Source of the DNA: Apostichopus japonicus
Lineage: Eukaryota > Echinodermata > Holothuroidea > Aspidochirotida > Stichopodidae
Assembly: GCF_037975245.1 (NCBI RefSeq)
Contig: NC_092563.1
Span: 26,786,960-26,850,959 of the forward strand
Length of the DNA: 64,000 nucleotides
Direction: 5' to 3'
The notes under the pieces were generated by a model. It worked only from the letters and a program-made list of their open reading frames with translations. It was not told where the DNA came from and searched no databases. The translations under genes were made by a program, and so were the position numbers. Shown here in pieces: positions 22,519 through 34,375 of this stretch (its first letter is position 1; every line of letters begins with the position of its first letter).

Positions 22519-25217
22519 ATGGATACTGTTTTCCTCGTAGTCGTCACGTGCCTGAGCTTCCTAAAGTTGTCTACGGGCCAATTTCCAAACTTTAATCCAC
22601 AAGAGAGAAACCTCACAGTAAAAGGTAGGATCTTGATTCTTTAGAACTAAGTCTATGTAAATGCAGAATCTTGATTCTTGATTCTTTAGAACTATAACTC
22701 TCTGTAAAGGTAGGATCTTGATTCTTTAGAACTAACTCTATGTAAAGGTAGCATCTTGATTCTTTAGAACTAACTCTATGTAAAGGATAAACAGTTAACG
22801 CTTTTGCATATAATCTTCATTTCAAAAAATCTTCAAAATATATTACCAAATTATATGCATCAGACTCAGTCATATTTATTCATTCATTCATTCATTTATA
22901 TTTGTTTTAATCACGTATTGTGTACATAGACTAAGTACGAAAAGTACATCAAAGTTAAAGGGAAGTAAACTAAATATTCTTGAGGGCTTAACAAATAGAA
23001 TACTGCCTGAATGAAAAGCATAAAAAGAAAGAAGAAAGAAATAACCGTGGCCTTATAATAAATACACGGCTTGATATATGATAATACAATAGCCCTTGGT
23101 ACAAAACTTGCAAGAATTAAGTTCTGTGAAGTGTGAAGTGTGAACGTGAATACAAGTTATTGTTATTGCCCGAGTTAATTTTTCGACAATTCCGTCGATA
23201 TTTAAAGGATAACCTTAGGCTGAGTTTTAGCCTTGATGTGCTATAGACCAGTAATAATAGGAGGAAGATCAGCAAAAGTTATGTTTGTTTGTTATAAATA
23301 AAAAGGTTTTCAAGATATTCAGATTTAATATATGCTAAATGTCTGTAGTGCTCCTTTTAACGATAAATTGATGTTGATATCGGTTCCTAAATGTAAATGT
23401 GAATAAAGATCCATTGTTTTAGAAAGTCCAACTTGATATTGACAACACAACAACCTTGTATGATTATGATTACGATTACGATTATGATTATGATTATGAT
23501 TATGATTATTGATGACTTCCGCCCAGGTTTCCCTAATGTAAATTAGCAGATCTGTTTACCTGATGAATAAATTATTTAGATTCGAAAGGCATATGCTTGA
23601 CTCTTTGCTAGATTTCAAACAAACTTGTAAGATGAGTTTAATGTTCCTGTAGATATCACCCCTTGTATAGAAAACTATCAAATGATGACAATAGCATCTG
23701 CAACCCAGTTTTTTATACGTTCATCAGGTGTGATTCCATACCCCCCCCCCCCCTCCTTCCGCGCCCTCTCCCCAACCACACGCTCACCTACTCTCCCGGG
23801 CTCACTATAACACCTATAGATATATACATGAGGTAGCCTATAGGATTCATATAACATTAACGAAGCCTAAACTTGTCAGTGTTATATATTACATTGTTTC
23901 ATGCTATAACTCTCTCACTCTCTTCCTATAACATAGGAAACTGCCAAAGCTGTACTGGATCCACATATGAGATACCCTGTTTCGGTGACAGCAATTGCTG
24001 TATCTATTCATCATATTTCTGTGATACCATCATTGACTGTCCAAATGGCTTCGACGAACAACCTCATATCTGCGCCAACATATGGAAAAGTAAGTAGACA
24101 GTGGTACGGTCACTATTGTTGTTTGCACTGATGTCAAGTAGCATGCAATGTATACTCCACCCCCCACCCTTCAACACCAACTCACCCCCACCCGTATAGA
24201 TGCGCAAATCGTTTGTAGCTATAGTAACTATGCCGCTTTCTCCTATAGAATGTTGCATTCGTATGGGACGTTACCTTATTACAGTAATATAATAACTTGT
24301 TTTTAATTGTAAATTAGTAGATAATGTTTACCGGGCGAGTTCATGATTTTGGATTCGAAAGGTATATGCTTGACTCTTTGCTAGATTTCAAACGAACTTG
24401 TAAGATAGATCTAACGTCAATTTCGATATCGCCCTTTGTATAGTTAAGTATGACGTTTCACGTTTCATTCGCATTCATTCTAGCAACCTGATCAGTCTGA
24501 ACACACACACATCCACACACATACACACACACAGACAGACACAGAAAGAGAGAGAGAGAGACAAATGAAATCCTTTACCCGAAAAATGAAATCAGCCCAT
24601 ATCATATAAAACGCAAAAATATTAATTCACGTTATAGCAACGTTAAGACCGGTTTCACCTAAACAGTTTGCACAGTATAATAATGTCTTTCCCATCGTTT
24701 CTAAGAAATAGCTCGTCAAATTATTAGGAAACATCCTTCGTTCGTCAATGATGCTAAGTAACCACACGCAAGCTTTATTCGCCGATACGTAAGCCTACTT
24801 AGAGTGCCCATGTACGTAAAAGACTAATGTAGTCATGGCAACGGTATCAGGTGATTCGCGCGCAGTATGGTAGGGCCATATCACGCTTAACTATCCCCCT
24901 CAATCCGTCGCCCATACCCCGGCCTTGTTCTTAATATAAACTTATTCTTCGGTTCATTATTTTACGTTTTTCGTATTTGTTTTATTTCCTCAGCGACTTG
25001 TGACAAGGAAGCGAAATTTAATCATGTCAAACCCTTTGAACTTGCTCAATGTGATGACGGAATGTGTATAACGGAGTGTGACGTATGTGATGGTTATTAT
25101 CTTGATTGTACAGACGGCTCTGACGAAGACCCAGAACTCTGTAACTCGGACTCCAGGCCAGCAATCCAGGGCGACTGCACCCAGTTTCGTCAGGGATACC
25201 CTATCCCAGACGAATAA
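22519..25217 (+). CDS. Gene A: secreted protein with two LDLa-like modules (160 aa)
   Basis: Coding exons are 22519-22624, 23937-24089 and 24994-25217. All junctions are GT-AG and phase 1, giving 160 residues. Exon 1 encodes a signal peptide (core VFLVVVTCLSFL, likely cleavage after STG) and an NLT glycosylation site. Exon 2 is an LDLa-like module, PCFGDSNCCIYSSYFC then DTIIDCPNGFDE, with eight cysteines: the usual six plus one before CTGS and one before CCIY. Exon 3 is a second module, GMCITECDVCDG then DCTDGSDEDPELC, again with two extra cysteines. LDLa modules bind calcium through the acidic DGSDE cluster and mediate extracellular protein or lipid binding. The partner here is unknown. The start is chosen because the same TTGCC-ATG context follows an acceptor in genes B and D. 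AATAAA overlaps the stop, with more copies nearby. The gene converges with its inverted copy, gene B. Confidence 0.88.
22621..22786 (+). repeat. Tandem copies of the exon 1 / intron 1 boundary in gene A
   Basis: About four copies of a unit reading TGTAAAGGTAGGATCTTGAT then TCTTTAGAACTAACTCTA start at the real splice donor (22624/22625). Further donor-like AAAG/GTAGG or GTAGC sites occur at 22709/22710 and 22747/22748. Gene B has only three units (31965-32080). Reading past the first donor meets TAG within nine codons, so use of a later donor would truncate the protein. Confidence 0.75.
23461..23510. repeat. GATTAT/GATTAC hexamer repeat in intron 1 of gene A
   Basis: Short imperfect hexamer array, also present in inverted orientation near 31225-31265 in gene B. 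Confidence 0.8.
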
Positions 25218-25499
25218 TAAACCAGTAATAAATTTTAACCGAAAAGTAGACAAATAAATTAACAAAAAAATAAACAAATAAATAAATACATAATCATATT
25301 CTGTAATTATTGTTTGCAGTGTACTATGAATGACGTGAAGGAGGTTGGATGTATGTGTGTGTGTGTGTGGGGGGGGGGGGGGGTACACGGACGTTGTTTG
25401 GTCCCTGTCCTCTGAAGACTGTTTTATTTGGAAGAGGGAATGGGAACAGAGAATTTGAAGTCTAACTAGTTAGGGTGTGTGTATGTGGAGGGGGGGGGG

Positions 25500-25977
25500 T
25501 ATGTCCCCTTTCTCTTTTATTTTGGATGTGGATGTTTCTTCTCCTCGAACACAGAGGGTCACTTTTGCTTCAAGAGCAATAAGTGTATTTGGCGCTGATC
25601 AATGGAATAAATTACCTAACCATGTCAAACAATCTGAGAATCTTGCAATTATTAAAAGAAAACTCAAAACATATTTATTTCCTGGCTAATCACTAATATA
25701 CTCAATTTTTCAAATTTTCAATATTTGTATTCATTATAATTCATATTTTTGAATTTTCTTTGAGATTTTATTTAACATTTTGCATTTTCTATTTTTCTCT
25801 TTGATGTTCATAACAATTGTATATTTTTGTACATTCATCTAGTACATTTTTCTACGCCATTTGATATCTTATTTCCTTCTGAATGGTTTATTCTTTCTTT
25901 GTATTTTGTTGTTAAGCGCAACCGAAAACTTTGTTGGGGTTGCGCTATATGAAATTCAATAAATAATAATAATAATA
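25500..25977 (+). pseudogene. 3' end of a CR1/L2-like LINE downstream of gene A
   Basis: The translation TQRVTFASRAISVFGADQWN followed by KLPNHV and LKTYLFPG-stop is the classic C-terminus of non-LTR retrotransposon polymerases. The tail has a perfect stem GCGCAACC/GGTTGCGC (about 25917-25946) followed by an (ATA)n end. The inverted copy at 28836-29345 shows it was in place before the inverted duplication. Confidence 0.75.
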
Positions 25978-26550
25978 CCAAGCACTGATCTTTAATAAAG
26001 CTATAGTGAAGTCCAAAATTACCTTATATCAATTATTCCTTAACAGTTTAAGTTTGTGATAACTTATTTAAGGTATTTCTAAGAGGAATATATTGCAGAT
26101 AATTTAGATTTCTTTCATATACAAATATTGAGATAGAACATGAACGTAGCAGGAACAGATATGAAAATGGCCCATGGATTGTTGAAAAATGCAAGATGTA
26201 CAACAAGGTCCCAATTCTGACGACACATATTACCCCTCCCCAACCCTGGGGATGTCCATGATCATTGTTGAACTATAACGAAAGGACACAGACCAGCAAA
26301 TGACTGGCTTTTGGATAATTACAATCTCTGTTAGTTTGCTGCTCCGTTTGATGTGATAATTTATCCAACTTCAAACGGTCAGTTGGGCCCTCTATAACCG
26401 TACATATGTAAAGGTAGAACGCCCAACACTCGTCACGTGAATGGATAACGCACTCTTCGGCAAAACGGACAAGGCTCCTCCCCTCCCCACCCCCCCTCCC
26501 CTTCTCCCCGCCTCCTCGTGCTCTGATCACGGCTGAATTATATGTATGAG

Positions 26551-26556
<6 letters not shown>

Positions 26557-26603
<47 letters not shown>

Positions 26604-26609
26604 TATATA
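26557..26609. repeat. (AT)n microsatellite at inner arm edge
   Basis: AT array starting exactly where the left arm homology ends. Confidence 0.9.
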
Positions 26610-26774
26610 CGCATGATGAAATGTTCCACGTGTTGGGTAGAAATAATAGTAGAAAAGATGAGGACAACATGTAATGCCTTTAAATCCAACATAATATTTA
26701 GAATAGAATAACTAAACGCTACACAAATTTTCGGACACCCTTCGTCAGGTGTATAAAGAGTGATTGAAATCACG

Positions 26775-28160
26775 TTAGTCCACCGTAAGCCCCAGACTTC
26801 TCAAAGTGCTTGAACCCGGAAAGAAAAGCCATATCCCTATTGAGACCATGACAGTGTGAACGTACTTTAAGGATCAATTCGACTTCCTTCAAGTTTCTTT
26901 TATTATGGTCAGACAAATTACCCAGGAGTATGGCAAACTTAAGACAGTCGATATTGTGTTGTGGAAGATTAAAATGTTCAGCCACTGGAAAACTGGCTTT
27001 GTTGAGTCTGATTGTGCTTTTGTGATTATTAAGTGGTAAACGAAAGCGAGTGAAGGTTTGGCCCAACGGCGGCGGAACCGGGTGGGCACACTAGGCACGT
27101 GCCCCCCCCCCCCCCCCACTTTTCCTCAGGTTAGAAATGTGCCCTTTTTCTACATAAAAATTGAGGTGTCTCAAGTTAGCAAGAGGCTAGGGAACCAGAA
27201 TGAACACTTGGGAAAGGCCGTTTGCGGCCATCTGAGGGGTTTATAAAACCAAAAATTTTCTTCTACGCTCCACGCCAACCGAAGGTGGCGCTCCGCTCAG
27301 ATAGTCGTGCATACAACTTTGCAAATCTTTGCTACGCCCCTGACTTTTAATGAATTTCTGTGGGTCAAACTCAATGCTATTTCGAATGGAAAAAATTGTT
27401 AAGATATAAACAAGAAATAATGTCTAATTCGGAAGATTCCTACACTAGCAACAAGCATGATATCACCTCATTTTGTCTCAAAAGAAAACTTGTTTCCCAA
27501 TTTGCACATTGGATATTACAGTACTAGTATGCATATTTTCTTTGAGGGGGGGGGGGGGCCTTGATGGAGTGATGTGTATACGCATATAAGATAATACAAT
27601 AAGAGTTATAAAGGGTAACGTACTAAATATAAGGCTGCATCAGTGCAATCGAATTTCTGCAAAGTGCCCTTTAATGTCGGTGCCCCCCCCCCCCCCAGAT
27701 TAAAAGTGCTTCCGCAGCCCTTGGTTTGGCCAATGTATTGTATATCGGGACAGAGAACACAAGTGATAAGATATATCACAAAGGGAGTGTCACAATTGTA
27801 AGGACCTGGAAATAAACACACCCCTGAAGGAGAGAGCTGAATATCAGGGTCCGTCATCATGTGATGACAGACCTTTCACCGGGGTTTACCACATTTAATA
27901 ATCCCCTTGGGTTGGGGAGTGTCGGTGTGGGGTAAACGACTCCTACAGGGATGTTACGTAGGCTGTGAGGTTGTCTTATAGCAACTACAGGGGGGTTGAT
28001 AAAAAAATAAAAATGTCACCCATATCGTCACCCAAGTTCAACGTGTTCCATTCATTTTTGACCAGCCTAATAAATGGATCGACCTGATCGCTGTGTGTAA
28101 TGACGAATGGAACACGATGCTCTTTAAACTCCCTATGCTGACTTAGAAGCAGTTTCTCCC
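26775..28160 (-). pseudogene. Penelope-like element: end of reverse transcriptase region and GIY-YIG endonuclease, interrupted
   Basis: On the minus strand, VPFVITHSDQVDPFIR and NEWNTLNLGDDMGD (about 28020-28130) match the region after the polymerase. After some decay comes the GIY-YIG nuclease: TPFVIYLITCVLCPDIQYIGQT (27730-27800). The rest of the nuclease resumes after a 660-bp insert: FRLPLNNHKSTIRLNK, then AEHFNLPQHNIDCLKFAILL, then KVRSHCHGLNRDMAFLSGF (26810-27055). Removing the insert and one GTTTGGCC copy restores the frame, so the nuclease was open when the MITE landed. Stops upstream make the element inactive now. Confidence 0.75.
27064..27723. mobile_element. hAT-type MITE inserted in the Penelope-like endonuclease
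   Basis: Ends CAACGGCGGCGGAA and TTCCGCAGCCCTTG are imperfect inverted repeats. The 8-bp duplication is GTTTGGCC (27056-27063 and 27724-27731). The interior contains C and G runs and the CTCCACGCCAAC / GGTGGCGCTCCG motif seen in the 13500 element. No transposase. Confidence 0.85.
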
Positions 28161-28163
28161 TGG

Positions 28164-28168
<5 letters not shown>

Positions 28169-28227
<59 letters not shown>
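28169..28227. repeat. (TA)n microsatellite in the loop
   Basis: Long TA array near the inner edge of the right arm. Confidence 0.9.
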
Positions 28228-28230
<3 letters not shown>

Positions 28231-28835
28231 TGGCAGTCATCAAGATCGCGAATGAGACTCATACATATAATTCAGCCGTGATCAGAGCACGAGGAGGCGG
28301 GGAGAAGGGGAGGGGGGGTGGGGAGGGGAGGAGCCTTGTCCGTTTTGCCGAAGAGTGCGTTATCCATTCACGTGACGAGTGTTAGGCGTTCTACCTATAC
28401 ATATATGTACGGTTATAGAGGGCCCAATTGACCGTTTGAAGTTGGGTAAAAGATCACATCAAACGAATCAGCAACCTAACAGAGATTATTGTAAATATCC
28501 AAAAGCTGGTCATTTGCTGGTCTGTGTCCTTTCGTTATTGTTCAACAATGATCATGAACATCCCCAGGGTTGGGGAGGGGTAATATTTGTCGTCAGAATT
28601 GGGAACTTGTTGTACATCTTGCATTTTTCAACAATCCATGGGCCATTTTCATATCTGTTCCTGCTGCGTTCATGTTCTATCTCAATATTTGTATATGAAA
28701 GAACTCTAAATTATCTGCAATATATTCCTCTTAGAAATACCTTAAATAAGTTATCACAAATTTAAACTGTTAAGGAATAATTGATATAAGGTAATTTTGG
28801 ACTTCATTATAGCTTTATTAAAGATCAGTGCTTGG

Positions 28836-29345
28836 TATTATTATTATTATTTATTGAATTTCATATAGCGCAACCCCAACAAAGTTTTCGGTTGCGCTTA
28901 ACAACAAAATACAAAGAAAGAATAAACCATTCACAAGAAAATAAGATATCAAATGGCGTAGAAAAATGTACTAGATGAATGTACAAAAATATACAATTGT
29001 TATGAAAATCAAAGAGAAAAATAGAAAATGCAAAATGTTAAATAAAATCTCAAAGAAAATTCAAAAATATGAAATATAATAAATATAAATAATATAATAT
29101 ATAATAATAAATACAAATATTGAAAAATTGAAAAATTGAGTATATTAGTGATTAGCCAAGAAATAAATATGTTTTGAGTTTTCTTTTAAAAATTGCAAGA
29201 TTCTCAGATTGTTTGACATGGTTAGGTAATTTATTCCATTGATCGGCGCCAAATACACTTATTGCTCTTGAAGCAAAAGTGACCCTCTGTGTTCGAGGAG
29301 AAGAAACATCCACATCCAAAATAAAAGAGAAAGGGGACATACCCC
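28836..29345 (-). pseudogene. 3' end of a CR1/L2-like LINE downstream of gene B
   Basis: Inverted copy of 25500-25977 with the same RAISVFGADQWNKLPNHV segment, 3' stem and (TAT)n end. It differs by small changes in the tail. Confidence 0.75.
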
Positions 29346-29624
29346 CCCCCCCTCCACATACACACACCCTAACTAGTTAGACTTCAAATTCTCTCTTCCC
29401 ATTCCCTCTTCCAAATAAAACAGTCTTCAGACGACAGGGACCAAACAACGTCCGTGTACCCCCCCCCCACACACACACACACATACATACATCCAACCAC
29501 CTGCACGTCATTCATAGTACACTGCAAAAAATAATTACAGAATATGATTATGTATTTATTTATTTGTTTATTTTTTTTGTTTATTTATTTGTCTACTTTT
29601 CGGTTACAATTTATTACTGGTTTA

Positions 29625-32183
29625 TTATTCGTCTGGGATCGGGTATTCCCGACGAAACTGGGTGCAGTCGCCCTGGATTGCTGGCCTGGAGTCCGGGTTA
29701 CAGAGTTCTGGGTCTTCGTCAGAGCCGTCTGTACAATCAAGATAATAACCATCACATACGTCACACTCCGTTATACACATTCCGTCATCACATTGAGCAA
29801 GTTCAAAGGGTTTGATAAAATTAAATTTCTCTTCAATGTCACAAGTCGCTGAGGAAATAAAACAAATACGAAAAACGTAAATAATGAACCGAAGAATAAG
29901 TTTATATTAAGAACAAGGCCGGGGTATGGGCGACGGATTGAGGGAGATAGTTAAGCGTGATATGGCCCTATCATACTGCGCGCGAATCACCTGATACCGT
30001 TGCCGTTACTATATTAGTCTTTTACGTACATAGGGCACTCTAAGTTGGCTTACATATCGGCGAATAAAGCTTGCGTGTGGTTACTTAGCATCATTGACGA
30101 ACGAAGGATGTTTCCCAATAATTTGACGAGCTATATCTTAGAAACGATGGGAAAGACATTATTATACTGTGCAAACTGTAAAGGTGAAACCAGTCTTAAC
30201 GTTGCTGTAACTATAATTATAAAATATAAATAATTAATATTTTTGCGTTTTAAATGATATGGGCTTATTTCGTTTTTCGGGTAAAGAATTTCATTTGTCT
30301 CTCTGTCTCTCTTTCTGTGTCTGTCTGTACGTGTGTGTTCAGACTGAAAGAGTCAAGCATATACCTTTCGAATCCAAAATCATGAACTCGCCCGGTAAAC
30401 ATTATCTACTAATTTACAATTAAAAACAAGTTATTATATTACTGTAATAAGGTAACGTCCCATACGAATACAACATTCTATAGGAGAAAGCGGCATAGTT
30501 ACTATAGCTACAAACGATTTGCGCATCTATACGGGTGGGGGTGAGTTGGTGTTGAAGGGTGGGGGGTGGAGTATACATTGCATGCTACTTGACATCAGTG
30601 CAAACAACAATAGTGACCGTACCACTGTCTACTTATACTGACCTTCCCATTTGCTGGCGCACCAAGCAGGATGTTCGTCGAAGCCATTTGGACAGTCAAT
30701 GATGGAATCACATAAATATAATGAATAGATACAGCAATTGCTGTCACCGAAACAGGGTATCTCATATGTGGATCCAGTACAGCTTTGGCAGTTTCCTATG
30801 TTATAGGAAGAGATTGAGAGAGTTATAGCATGAAACAATGTAATATATAACACTGACAAGTTTAGGCTTCGTTAATGTTATATGAATCCTATAGGCTACC
30901 TCAGGTATATATCTATAGGTGTTATAGTGAGCCCGGGAGAGTAGGTGAGCGTGTGGTTGGGGAGAGGGCGCGGAAGGAGGGGGGGGGGGGTTATGGAATC
31001 ACACCTGATGAACGTATAAAAAACTGGGTTGCAGATGTTATTGTCATCATTTGATAGTTTTCTATACAAGGGGTAATATCTACAGGAACATTAAACTCAT
31101 CTTACAAGTTGGTTTGAAATCTAGCAAAGAGTCAAGCATATGCCTTTCGAATCCAAATAATTCATTCATCAGGTAAACAGATCTGCTAATTTACATTAGG
31201 GAAACCTGCGCGGAAGTCATCAATAATCATAATCATAATCGTAATCGTAATCGTAATCATAATCATACACGGTTGTTGTGTTGTCAATATCAAGTTGGAC
31301 TTTCTAAAACAATGGATCTTTATTCACATTTACATTTAGGAACCGATATCAACATCAATTTATCGTTAAAAGGAGCACTACAGACATTTAGCATATATTA
31401 AATCTGAATATCTTGAAAACCTTTTTATTTATAACAAACAAACATAACTTTTGCTGATCTTCCTCCTATTATTACTGGTCTATAGCACATCAAGGCTAAA
31501 ACTCAGCCTAAGGTTATCCTTTAAATATCGACGGAATTGTCGAAAAATTAACTCGGGCAATAACAATAATTTGTATCCACGTTCACACTTCACACTTCAC
31601 AGAACTTAATTCTTGCAAGTTTTGTACCAAGGGCTATTGTATTATCATATATCAAGCCGTGTATTTATTATAAGGCCACGGTTATTTCTTTCTTCTTTCC
31701 TTTTATGCTTTTCATTCAGGCAGTATTCTATTTGTTAAGCCCTCAAGAATATTTAGTTTACTCCCCTTTAACTTTGATGTACTTTTCGTACTTAGTCTAT
31801 GTACACAATACGTGATTAAAACAAATATAAATGAATGAATGAATGAATGAATGAATGAATGAATAAATATGACTGAGTCTGATGAATATAATTTGGTAAT
31901 ATATTTTGAAGATTTTTTGAAATGAAGATTATATGCAAAAGCGTTAACTGTTTATCCTTTACATAGAGTTAGTTCTAAAGAATCAAGATGCTACCTTTAC
32001 ATAGAGTTAGTTCTAAAGAATCAAGAATCAAGATTCTGCATTTACATAGACTTAGTTCTAAAGAATCAAGATCCTACCTTTTACTGTGAGGTTTCTCTCT
32101 TGTGGATTAAAGTTTGGAAATTGGCCCATAGACAACTTTAGGAAGCTCAGGCACGTGACGACTACGAGGAAAACAGTATCCAT
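29625..32183 (-). CDS. Gene B: secreted protein with two LDLa-like modules (160 aa), inverted copy of gene A
   Basis: Coding exons on the minus strand are 32183-32078, 30795-30643 and 29848-29625, again phase 1 throughout and the same exon lengths as gene A (106, 153, 224). The frame is intact. Differences from A include T to M near the signal peptide end (LSMGQ), LYLCDSIIDC for SYFCDTIIDC, HPAWCASKWEG for QPHICANIWK at the end of module 1, and RREYP for RQGYP at the tail. The exon 2 donor is GTCAGT in place of GTAAGT. All 16 module cysteines of A are kept. It converges on gene A, so transcripts reading through would be antisense to each other. TATA-like GATATAAGG is at 33115-33123 (-). Confidence 0.88.
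31829..31866. repeat. GAAT tetranucleotide array in intron 1 of gene B
   Basis: About nine units here. The matching site in gene A (near 22880) has fewer units, a length difference between the arms. Confidence 0.85.
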
Positions 32184-32985
32184 GGCAACTGCAATGCAAA
32201 ACAGGCGACACAATGTATACCATCAAAGTAAGTACTAAATGTGATACGAATAATAAACTGTTGATAATTAATTATAATAACATTAGGTATGAATAGCATG
32301 AGATAAAAAAAATATCATAAATGTATAAATAATAGCAGGCGTACTACCTACTTCAATGCAAGCAAATTCTCAAAAAGCAATACTTTATCCCAACGAGTAT
32401 GCTTAGGAACATTGTTTCAACCAAGTTATAGACAACCAATTAGTTCAAGTTATTTTAAAGGAGCAGTCTAGACTTATGGTTGAAATAAATACATTGAACA
32501 TTTTGAAAACCAAAGAAGACGTTAAAAGATCAGTAGAACCACATATCAAAAAAATCTTGAAATTTGTCTCTTATGTCACCTTATATTTCAGGTTCGGTCT
32601 TAAATGGGATTTTAATTAACGTGCGCATTGAAACGTTTTACACTAAAGAAAGACGCTCTGGTGCCTTGAGTATACAATTTCACCAACAAAATAGAAAGAA
32701 ACAGGAAGATATACTTTCAAGTTCAATATGTTCCAAGACTTCTCCAAAATCTCTTTTTACATACATTGGGAAAAACTTAAGCAAATATGTGTCTCATATT
32801 AGTCTCATATTCTGACGCTGGACATAGTCAATACATCCATTAAAATTTAAAACATAGGGTAAGAAGTATAAAATAGTGCCATAGAAAAAAATTATAAAAG
32901 AAAATTATTATAATAATAATAATGATCATAATAATAATAATAATAACAAAGTCAAATTCAATATAAAATGAAGTCAAAATCTTAC

Positions 32986-33090
32986 CTTGTGTGTTTTTTT
33001 TTTTTGACGGTGAATCTGCGAAAGATTGTTGAAACTTAAGCTCTTGTTTAGATTCTCGATGTCAAGCGATCCTCTGTTGATGGTGTCTTG
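32986..33090 (-). other. Probable 5' untranslated exon of gene B
   Basis: Mirror of the gene A noncoding exon. Donor CTTAC (minus-strand GTAAG) at 32981-32985. The 5' limit is inferred from the TATA-like box at 33115-33123. Confidence 0.5.
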
Positions 33091-34375
33091 TGTCAGAAGG
33101 CAATAATGTCGACTCCTTATATCCATGTTCTTCTTATTCTGTACCATTGTTCACTTCACCACAAAACCAGGCTATTTATTTCTCAAGATGGTGACACCGC
33201 AAAGAAAGTGCAACATGATTCTAGAGCTAACAGTGAAACCACAAAATAAGGCGATAAAAGGCTATATGATAGAGGTTAGACATTTCCGCAAATGCGGTCA
33301 TCGATATATATAGCCTCAACTATTGGAAAGATTTTATGAAGAGGGGTTGGGTGGCTGCACTTGGTTTATTGTGGCCGACCCCTATGTAGGGGAGTCTGGG
33401 GTCCACCACCAGAAACAAAATTAATTTTTTAAACGCCAAACTGGTGCATATGTTAATATAGTAACAATTTTCAACAAAATTAGTAATTGTTCGGTTAATA
33501 TAGAAACAATTTACGACAAAATGTCAAAATTCTTAATTCTAAGAAGCATGAAATTCAACATTTTGTTGGTTTTAAAATGACGGCGAAAAAATCATTTATC
33601 AAATGCCATCAATTGAACTATTGGCAGCACAGTGATAAACTGGTCACTAAGAAACTAAGAAATCTCGTCAATTCAACATTTTGCAAGCAAAATTATGAAT
33701 TATACGACTCACATCAGAAAGCCATCATAAGTCGTAATATATTGAGATGCTTTTGCATATACCTAATAGATTTAAATTCTTGTCAAAGAACTAAACCCTA
33801 TAGTTTTCTTGCTTTAAGGGAAGTAAATATTTATTCTAACTTGAAGATTTGTGAGACTGTAAATGGTGACCTTCTTCAAAATGGGAACGTCTTCAGTGTT
33901 GTTTGCTTTCTTGACTTGGGAATTAGATACTTATATAAGTCAATAGTAATAAGCTGGGTAGCGCCGAAATATGATATATTGTAGACTATATTACCATTTC
34001 AGATTCCTGATTCGATTTAAAACTGCAAGTCAAACATCGACGGCTTTCTAAACCGAGTTTCGTTTACCTTCTAAACCATTTTTGGGGTCAACATGAGCCT
34101 CCCAATCCCCTGCACCCCGGCTCCACAACTTCCAAAATGGACGTGGGTAAGGGGGGGGGGCTTCAGTTTGTACCTTATCAGGTATACAGACGCGATGCCT
34201 ATATTTCAGTATTTGAGTTGATTCGAACTCCTAATGACGTTAAAATGTTGTTACTTTAAGTGGCTATACTGCATTGTCAATTACACTGCGGGAGAAGGGG
34301 GGGGGGTCTGAGGGGGTGAAGTTTTTATTCATATTCCTTTTCATGTGGAAATTTCATGTGGAAACAAAAGAAAGA

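Larger units (their letters stand above)
18050..26556 (+). repeat. Left arm of a large inverted duplication (partner 28252-34375)
   Basis: Read as the reverse complement, this arm matches 28252-34375 with high identity through flank, promoter, all exons and introns of gene A/B and the LINE tail downstream. The left arm has about 2.3 kb not present in the right arm (about 18.5-20.84 kb). That extra piece comprises a second, decayed promoter copy, a TA array and a TIR element. The inner edge is at GAGTCTCAT (26548-26556), abutting a TA array. Confidence 0.9.
26557..28251. other. Loop of the inverted duplication
   Basis: About 1.7 kb not shared between the arms. It holds a TA array at each end (26557-26609 and 28169-28227) and a minus-strand Penelope-like fragment split by a hAT MITE. 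No host gene is seen. Confidence 0.85.
28252..34375 (-). repeat. Right arm of the large inverted duplication
   Basis: Inverted, nearly identical copy of 18050-26556 without the 2.3-kb left-arm insert. Runs from ATGAGACTC at 28252 to about the TTTCCACATGAAA-type sequence near 34350-34375. Small indels, such as a shorter boundary repeat and a longer GAAT tetranucleotide array at 31829-31866, show the arms are not simply an assembly mirror. Confidence 0.9.

Noticed and set aside
24990-25388. 132-codon minus-strand frame, and its mirror at 29544-29852
   Set aside because: Antisense of exon 3 of genes A and B; the plus-sense exons have matching splice sites and conserved protein sequence.
26273-26773. 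166-codon minus-strand frame
   Set aside because: Runs through an AT array and the arm edge; the mirrored sequence in the right arm does not keep the frame.
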